From an uncultured Christensenella sp. (lineage in GTDB: Bacteria > Bacillota > Clostridia > Christensenellales > Borkfalkiaceae): DNA of 9,619 nt. Positions 5,077-9,619 of this stretch are shown one piece after another; position 1 is the stretch's first letter, and each line of letters begins with the position of its first letter. Under the pieces are notes generated by a model. The model searched no databases. It was not told where the DNA came from and saw nothing but the letters and a program-made list of their open reading frames with translations. The position numbers and the translations under genes were made by a program. The stretch is taken from NCBI GenBank assembly GCA_910586365.1, contig CAJUGP010000054.1:1-9619 (forward strand), written 5' to 3'.

Positions 5077-6177
5077 ATGATTTATCTTGATTACGCGGCG
5101 ACGACGCCGCTCGACGGGGAAGTGTTCGAGGCGATGCTGCCCTATCTGAAAGAGGATTTCGGCAACGCCGATTCCCTACATGCCTACGGCAGAAAAGCCG
5201 CTTACGCCGTGGAAAGCGCGCGCGAGCGCGTGGCGCGCACGCTCGGCATTTCGCCTTCCGAGGTGTATTTCACGTCGGGCGGAACGGAAGCGGATAACTG
5301 GGCGGTGCGGCGCATGGGCGAGGGCGGCGTGTGCGTTTCGGGCGTGGAACACCGCGCCGTGCTCGACGCGGCTGCCGCCGTTCACGGAAGCACCGTTTGC
5401 TCGGTCACGCCCGAAGGGCTTGTTACGCCCGACTGCTTCGGCGGCGCGCTCACGCCGCAGACGGGACTTGTCTGCGTGATGGCGGTCAACAACGAAACGG
5501 GGAGTATTCAACCGCTCAAAGAAATATCCGCGCTGTGCAAATCGCGCGGCGTTCTGCTCTTTTCCGACTGCGTGCAGGCGGCGGGCGAATGCAATCTCAA
5601 AGAAATTTTAACGTATTGCGATGCGATCGCGCTTTCCGCGCATAAGATATACGGACCAAAGGGCGTCGGCGCGCTTATCGTAAAAAAGGGCGTGAAGCTG
5701 CGCCCGCTCTTAACGGGAGGCGAGCAGGAGCGCAGGCTGCGGGGCGGCACGCTCAACGTGGCGGGCATCGTCGGGTTCGCGCACGCGCTCGAAAAGGCGC
5801 AGCGCGAGCGGGAAGAGTTTTCCGCGCGTGTGCGCGCGCTGCGCGATACGTTTGAAAAAGAGGTGCTCTCCGCGCTCGGCGGCGGCGTGAAAGCGGACGG
5901 GTGCAACCGCGTGGGGGGTATCTCGCACCTGACGTTCGGGTGCGGGGGCGACGCCTTTTTGTCCGCGCTCGATCTTGCGGGCGTGGCTGCCGCGGCGGGG
6001 GCGGCTTGCTCGGCGCACAGCCAAACGCCTTCGCACGTTTTGCTCGCCATGGGCAGGAGCAGGGAAGAGGCGTTGCGCGGCGTGCGTTTCTCGTTCGGGC
6101 GCGGAACGCAGGAGGGCGAAGCGCAGGAGGCGGCGCGCATCGTCGTATCGTGCGCAAAAAAACGCCTTTTGCGGTAA
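5077..6177 (+). CDS. Cysteine desulfurase (NifS/IscS class V aminotransferase)
   Basis: 366 residues; a PLP enzyme converting L-cysteine to alanine and delivering persulfide sulfur to Fe-S clusters or thiolated tRNA. Visible signatures: MIYLDYAATTP at the N-terminus; SGGTEADNWA (68-77); H91 in EHRAVL; VNNETGSIQP (137-146); D164 and Q167 in SDCVQAAG; the Schiff-base lysine K190 in ALSAHKIYGPKG; GGEQERRLRGGT (214-225); and the catalytic C311 in AGAACSAHSQTPSHV. The ATG at 5077 is chosen because it starts the conserved block; the frame stays open upstream to 4942 but that part reads into gerA. No Shine-Dalgarno is visible. It is divergent from gerA with 107 bp between. The paralogue (iscS, nifS, sufS or a thiI partner) cannot be decided because no scaffold or ThiI gene adjoins it. 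Confidence 0.93.
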   Translation: MIYLDYAATTPLDGEVFEAMLPYLKEDFGNADSLHAYGRKAAYAVESARERVARTLGISPSEVYFTSGGTEADNWAVRRMGEGGVCVSGVEHRAVLDAAAAVHGSTVCSVTPEGLVTPDCFGGALTPQTGLVCVMAVNNETGSIQPLKEISALCKSRGVLLFSDCVQAAGECNLKEILTYCDAIALSAHKIYGPKGVGALIVKKGVKLRPLLTGGEQERRLRGGTLNVAGIVGFAHALEKAQREREEFSARVRALRDTFEKEVLSALGGGVKADGCNRVGGISHLTFGCGGDAFLSALDLAGVAAAAGAACSAHSQTPSHVLLAMGRSREEALRGVRFSFGRGTQEGEAQEAARIVVSCAKKRLLR

Positions 6178-6199
6178 AGAAAAGCGTTTCGACTTTTTT
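6160..6199 (+). terminator. Intrinsic terminator of the cysteine desulfurase gene
   Basis: AAACG-(C)-CTTTT (6160-6170) pairs with AAAAG-CGTTT (6180-6189), ten pairs with one bulged C, around a nine-base loop. Six T follow at 6194-6199 after CGAC. The stop codon TAA (6175-6177) lies in the loop, so the gene ends inside its own terminator. The four-base gap before the T-tract makes it imperfect. Confidence 0.5.
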
Positions 6200-6333
6200 C
6201 GGCGTTCATAATATGAAATCTACAAAAAATTTGTTCCATTCGCGTTGATTTTTTCTTCTAAACCTCTTTGCGGGCGCATAAGTTATGGTATCTTGGCAGG
6301 AAAAGCCTGCAATACTTGTGAGAGGTGCAAAGA

Positions 6334-7074
6334 ATGAACGAAGAACTCAACTATGCCGAAATGCTCGAAATCCCCGTCGAGACGGTAACGGTCAAACGCA
6401 AGGAAAGAAAACACCGCAAAGACCGCGGCGACGATACGAACGATCTGACCGATCAGCTCGTAGAGCAGGTGAACAGCCGTATGGAAGAGGACGACCCCGC
6501 TTATGCCGAGAGTACGCCCATCGAGCGCACGCTGCCCGAAAAGAAAAAGCGTCCGCGCTTGTTCCGCGCGCTGCTCTGGGGCGAATTTGCCGCCGTCTGC
6601 GCGCTTTGCGCGGTGATTTTCCTCACCAATATCTTTATGACGGACAGCGCGATCAACACGTTCGTGCGCGGATTGTTCCACGGCACGGCGCAAGCCGCCG
6701 ACACGCGCGTTTATTCCGATTTCAAGCTTTCTCCCATCGTCAACGCATACGACGACGTCGAAGTCGCCGTTTCCGATACGGGCGTGATCTCGTTCCAGAG
6801 CAAATGCTCGGTGTATTCGCCCTGCGAAGGGAAAATCTCCGCCGTGCACGGCAGCGAGACGGAAGGGTACAGCGTCGAGATCAAGCACTCCGACACCTTC
6901 TCCACCATTATGAGCGGACTCGATAACGTGTACGCCGCCGAAGGCGACAGCGTGTTCGCCAACCTTCCCGTGGCGTATTCCAAAGGGGAAAAGACGGTGC
7001 GCGTCATGTTCTATTCGGGCGAGAAGCTGCTTTCCTGCGTATCCTACGGCGACAATGGACTCAGCTGGAGCTAA
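6334..7074 (+). CDS. spoIVFA: SpoIVFA-like membrane regulator of the SpoIVFB protease (degenerate LytM/M23 domain)
   Basis: 246 residues, near the B. subtilis SpoIVFA length. A charged cytoplasmic region (1-78, KR-rich at 20-31 and 70-78) is followed by one membrane segment (about 81-101) and an extracytoplasmic C-terminal domain (about 145-240). That domain has M23/LytM topology (VYSPCEGKISAVHGSETEGYSVEIKH, then an AEGDSVFANLPVAYS hairpin), but the HxH metal site is absent (STIMSGLD), so it should be inactive as a peptidase. SpoIVFA tethers and inhibits SpoIVFB in the mother-cell-derived forespore membrane (known). Assignment rests on this layout plus the overlapping spoIVFB gene. The ATG at 6334 is chosen because GAGGTG lies six bases upstream; a GTG at 6325 overlaps that ribosome site. 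A small leader hairpin (GCAGG/CCTGC, 6296-6310) precedes it. Confidence 0.8.
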   Translation: MNEELNYAEMLEIPVETVTVKRKERKHRKDRGDDTNDLTDQLVEQVNSRMEEDDPAYAESTPIERTLPEKKKRPRLFRALLWGEFAAVCALCAVIFLTNIFMTDSAINTFVRGLFHGTAQAADTRVYSDFKLSPIVNAYDDVEVAVSDTGVISFQSKCSVYSPCEGKISAVHGSETEGYSVEIKHSDTFSTIMSGLDNVYAAEGDSVFANLPVAYSKGEKTVRVMFYSGEKLLSCVSYGDNGLSWS

Positions 7075-7909
7075 GATCCGTCTGCGCATTCACCCCCTGT
7101 TTCTGTTCGTCGGAGCGGTTACCGCCCTGACGGGGGCGGGGGGATTTTTTATCTTCGTTATGGCGACGCTCGCCGCGCTCGAACACGAGCTTGCCCACGC
7201 GTTCGCCGCGCGCCGCTGCGGCTACGCGCTCGATAAAATCGTGCTCATGCCCTACGGGGCGGTGATCAAGGGCGATCTTTCGGACATGGGCAGGGGGGAA
7301 AGACTGTGGGTGCTCGCCGCGGGTCCGCTTTGCAACGGGCTGACGGCGCTCGGCTTCGCCGCGCTGTGGTGGCTCTTCCCCGAAACCTATCCCTATACCG
7401 ACACGGCGTTTTCCGTTTCGCTTTCGCTTTGTCTTGTCAATCTGCTGCCTGCTTATCCGCTCGACGGCGGACGCGCTTTGCGCCTTCTCATCGGCGCGCG
7501 TTCGGAAAAGGCGGCGCGCATCGTCGGCATGACGCTGAATTTTATCACCGTGGCGGGCGTGGCGGGGTATTTCGTGTATTCGTGCGTGAAAAAAACGCCT
7601 GCGATTTCCGCTTTGGTCTTTTCGATCTTGCTGTTTGCGGGCGCGTTCGGCGGCGGGGGCAGTTATAAAAGCGTTGCGTTTTCGCGCGCGAAGTCGTTTG
7701 CAAGGGGCATCGAGGAAAAGCGCGTCGTCATTTCCTGCGACTGTACGCTCAAAAAGGGACTGCGGTATCTGCGGCGCGAACGCTACCTTGTATTCGTGCT
7801 TTATGAGGGCGACGAGTTTTTCGGCGAGATGACCGAAGGGGAGTATCTGAACGCGCTTTCCGAGGGCGATTACGCAAAAACCTTCCGCGAATGCACGCAA
7901 ACGTTTTGA
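7055..7909 (+). CDS. spoIVFB: SpoIVFB-type site-2 intramembrane metalloprotease
   Basis: 284 residues, family-sized. It is the S2P protease that cleaves pro-sigma-K in the mother cell during sporulation (established for the family). Zinc ligands are visible: HELAH with H44, E45 and H48 in a membrane helix, and D137 in NLLPAYPLDGGRAL (129-142). Spacing matches B. subtilis SpoIVFB, where E44 and D137 are essential. VLAAGPLCNGL (86-96) is the usual second conserved helix. About six membrane segments lie within 12-200, and the C-terminal 205-284 resembles the CBS-type regulatory domain that SpoIVFB carries. The ATG at 7055 lies inside the end of spoIVFA (20-nt overlap), implying translational coupling; its Shine-Dalgarno is weak. 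Unlike B. subtilis, no L21/L27 genes follow. Confidence 0.93.
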   Translation: MDSAGAKIRLRIHPLFLFVGAVTALTGAGGFFIFVMATLAALEHELAHAFAARRCGYALDKIVLMPYGAVIKGDLSDMGRGERLWVLAAGPLCNGLTALGFAALWWLFPETYPYTDTAFSVSLSLCLVNLLPAYPLDGGRALRLLIGARSEKAARIVGMTLNFITVAGVAGYFVYSCVKKTPAISALVFSILLFAGAFGGGGSYKSVAFSRAKSFARGIEEKRVVISCDCTLKKGLRYLRRERYLVFVLYEGDEFFGEMTEGEYLNALSEGDYAKTFRECTQTF

Positions 7910-7959
7910 GGGAACGGCGGTCGGCATGAATTTTTCCTTGGTAAAATATTGAAAACACC

Positions 7960-7988
7960 TTGTAAAACGTTCGCGTTTGTGTTAAAAT
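7960..7988 (+). promoter_or_regulatory. Sigma-A promoter of the RNase E/G gene
   Basis: TTGTAA (7960-7965), a 17-bp spacer and TAAAAT (7983-7988), with TG at 7980-7981 giving an extended -10. The start is predicted near 7995, leaving a leader of about 40 nt. The spacer contains AAACG-TTCG-CGTTT (7965-7978), a 5-bp dyad with a TTCG loop. It shows that the downstream gene can be expressed independently of spoIVFAB. Confidence 0.65.
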
Positions 7989-8034
7989 GGTGAAGTTAAA
8001 TCGGTAAAAAACTTTTTTGAAAGATGATAGATTT

Positions 8035-9525
8035 ATGACGAAAGATTGGTATTTCGATCGGTTTTGCGGCGCGCAGATCGCCGTCTGTGCGGAGAACGGC
8101 AAAATCGTCGAGGTGGAGTTGGAGCGCGAGGGCGGCGGCGACGTAACGGGCAACGTCTATAAAGGACGGGTGGCAAACGTCGTCGGCGGGATTCAGGCGG
8201 CGTTCGTCGCCTGCGGCATGGAAAAAAATTGCTATCTTCCCTTAAACGAGCATAACGCCCGTCTTAATTCGTACGACGGCGAAGCGGACGCGTCGCCGCG
8301 CGCGATCGAAGAGGGCGAAGAACTGCTCGTTCAGATCGTGAAGCCCGCTTACGGCAGCAAGGGCGCAAAGGTCACGGCGGATCTGGCGTTCGTGGGGCGG
8401 CTTCTTATCTATCTGCCGCAGACGAAATTTCTCGGCATTTCGCGCAAGATCACCGATACGGAACAGCGCGAAAAGCTTTTAAGCGAGGCGGACAAGCTGC
8501 GGTCTGCGGGCGAGGGGTTTATCGTGCGGACGGCGGCGGAACACGCCGCGAAAAAGAGTTTGAAAACCGAAGCGGAATATCTGCGCAAACTCTACCGCAG
8601 CGCGCTCGAATACGCGGCGTCCGCGCCCGTGGGCACGCTTGTGTACCGCGAATACGATCTTCCCATGAAGGTCATGCGCGATTCGCTCGGCGAGATCGGA
8701 AAGATATACGTGGGGGATCGGACGGTATACGAACGCTTTTTGCGTCTTGCGAAAATCGGGGGATATCTGCCCGAAAAAAAATTCGTGCTTTACACGGGCA
8801 AACGCGCCATGTTGGAGCACTACGGTTTGGCGCAGCAGATCAACGCCCTTGCGGGCACGCGCGTTCCCCTCGGGAACGGGGGCGATATCGTCATCAACCG
8901 CACCGAAGCGATGACGGTCGTCGACGTCAATACGGGCAAGTTTACAGGCGAGGACGATCTGGAAAGCACCTCGTACGAAACCAACCTGCAAGCCGCGCGC
9001 GAGGTTGCCCGTCAGGTGCGGCTACGCAATATCGGCGGCATCGTCGCCGTGGATTTTATCGACATGCTGCAAAGCGAACACCGCGCGGCGGTTCAGCAGG
9101 AGCTTGAAAACGCCTTGTTTGACGACCGCGCCAAAACGCGCGTGTATGAAATGAGCGAGCTTTGCGTCGCGCTGTTCACGCGGAAACGCACCAAAAACGA
9201 CTTGCTGTCGATCATGCTCAAACCCTGCCCGTATTGCGCGGGCGACGGGCATATTCCGTCCGATCTCTTTTTGGCGGTCAGCCTGCGCGGAAAAATCATG
9301 GATTGTTTTGCCGACGGTTACGGCTCGGTGATCATCGACGTAAACGCCGCGCTGATGAAGCGGCTGCTTGCGGGCAGGTATTTTACCGAGGACGCAAAGG
9401 GGGCATGGCTGGGCAAGCGCGTGTATTTCGTACCGCGCGAAGATTTGCGGGAAGAAAAATTTGCCGTGCGCGGCGACGACGGCGCCGTGCTCACCGTTCC
9501 CGATAACGCACAGATATTGTATTGA
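8035..9525 (+). CDS. rng: Ribonuclease E/G family endoribonuclease
   Basis: 496 residues, close to RNase G and the RNase E catalytic half, without a long C-terminal scaffold. It cuts single-stranded AU-rich RNA in rRNA maturation and mRNA decay. The N-terminus (IAVCAENGKIVEVELERE) leads into an S1 domain (about 36-115: GNVYKGRVANVVGGIQAAFV). The DNase I-like catalytic core has D297 in VVDVNTGKF and D340 in IVAVDFIDM, 43 residues apart as D303 and D346 are in E. coli RNase E. The Zn-link is CPYC (C398, C401), and a small C-terminal domain follows. The ATG at 8035 is preferred because it gives the family N-terminus; a TTG at 8017 would add six residues and also lacks a good Shine-Dalgarno. The site before 8035 (AAAGATGA) is weak. 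Own promoter upstream, strong terminator downstream. Confidence 0.95.
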   Translation: MTKDWYFDRFCGAQIAVCAENGKIVEVELEREGGGDVTGNVYKGRVANVVGGIQAAFVACGMEKNCYLPLNEHNARLNSYDGEADASPRAIEEGEELLVQIVKPAYGSKGAKVTADLAFVGRLLIYLPQTKFLGISRKITDTEQREKLLSEADKLRSAGEGFIVRTAAEHAAKKSLKTEAEYLRKLYRSALEYAASAPVGTLVYREYDLPMKVMRDSLGEIGKIYVGDRTVYERFLRLAKIGGYLPEKKFVLYTGKRAMLEHYGLAQQINALAGTRVPLGNGGDIVINRTEAMTVVDVNTGKFTGEDDLESTSYETNLQAAREVARQVRLRNIGGIVAVDFIDMLQSEHRAAVQQELENALFDDRAKTRVYEMSELCVALFTRKRTKNDLLSIMLKPCPYCAGDGHIPSDLFLAVSLRGKIMDCFADGYGSVIIDVNAALMKRLLAGRYFTEDAKGAWLGKRVYFVPREDLREEKFAVRGDDGAVLTVPDNAQILY

Positions 9526-9540
9526 ATAAGCACAACGAAT

Positions 9541-9571
9541 AAAGTGCGACGTTAGGTCGCACTTTTTATTT
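9541..9571 (+). terminator. Intrinsic terminator of the RNase E/G gene
   Basis: AAAGTGCGAC (9541-9550) pairs perfectly with GTCGCACTTT (9556-9565), a 10-bp stem with a 5-base loop, and a T-rich tract follows (TTTTTATT). It lies 15 bases after the stop codon. The symmetric stem could also serve the minus strand because A-rich sequence precedes it. Confidence 0.92.
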
Positions 9572-9585
9572 TTTTAATGAAAGTT

Positions 9586-9619
9586 AGATCGGAAGAGCAC
9601 ACGTCTGACTCCAGTCACG
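9586..9619 (+). other. Illumina TruSeq adapter read-through (not genomic)
   Basis: The sequence beginning AGATCGGAAGAGCACACG and continuing to the window end matches the standard TruSeq read-1 adapter over its whole length except for one missing A (GACTCC in place of GAACTCC) and an added final G. It abuts genomic sequence directly, so the contig was extended into untrimmed reads. Confidence 0.97.

Noticed and set aside
6207..6295. Sigma-E promoter for spoIVFA (CATAATAT at 6207 or CATAAGTT near 6277) or a sigma-A site at TGGTATCTT
   Set aside because: The -10-like boxes are partial and no acceptable -35 lies at the right distance, so no promoter could be chosen.

Overview
The window looks like chromosomal DNA from an endospore-forming Clostridia-type Firmicute, probably an uncultured anaerobe. 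The evidence is a complete tricistronic gerA-type germinant receptor operon with a forespore sigma-G-like promoter, a SpoIVFA/SpoIVFB pair, consensus sigma-A promoters, AGGAG-type ribosome binding sites, and an RNase E/G of the kind found in many clostridia. Genus or species cannot be assigned from this sequence. The last ~34 bases (9586-9619) are an Illumina adapter read-through, so the contig really ends near 9585.

Layout. Bases 1-613 hold no gene. They are a dense cluster of short hairpins and dispersed repeats: a 33-bp direct repeat, a 61-nt palindromic element, paired CCCCTT...AAGGGG hairpins, an inverted pair of ~39-bp repeats, and a duplicated terminator hairpin. Bases 614-1157 (minus) have no credible protein gene. 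They have an exceptionally strong promoter (TTGACA / extended TATAAT plus A/T tracts), many internal helices, a possible closing helix between the two ends, and an intrinsic terminator. This predicts an abundant ~545-nt structured non-coding RNA that I cannot assign to a known family. It is the most interesting object in the window.

Bases 1271-4969 (minus) are gerA-gerB-gerC, translationally coupled (4-nt ATGA overlap, then 8-nt overlap), encoding the three subunits of an inner-membrane spore germinant receptor. The GerC subunit lacks the usual lipobox cysteine. A sigma-G-like promoter containing a 14-bp palindrome in its spacer lies directly upstream. A cysteine desulfurase (5077-6177, plus) is divergently transcribed from a sigma-A-like promoter. 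Both divergent first genes lack a Shine-Dalgarno sequence and their predicted start sites fall on the start codon, so both may be leaderless.

Bases 6334-7909 (plus) are spoIVFA-spoIVFB, a 20-nt overlapping pair: a membrane-anchored degenerate LytM-type regulator and the site-2 intramembrane metalloprotease that activates pro-sigma-K in the mother cell. A full-length RNase E/G (8035-9525, plus) follows with its own sigma-A promoter and a strong terminator. Three of the four protein-coding units therefore serve late sporulation/germination or house-keeping RNA and sulfur metabolism, which is ordinary core genome. The unusual part is the 1.2-kb non-coding region beside the germination operon.
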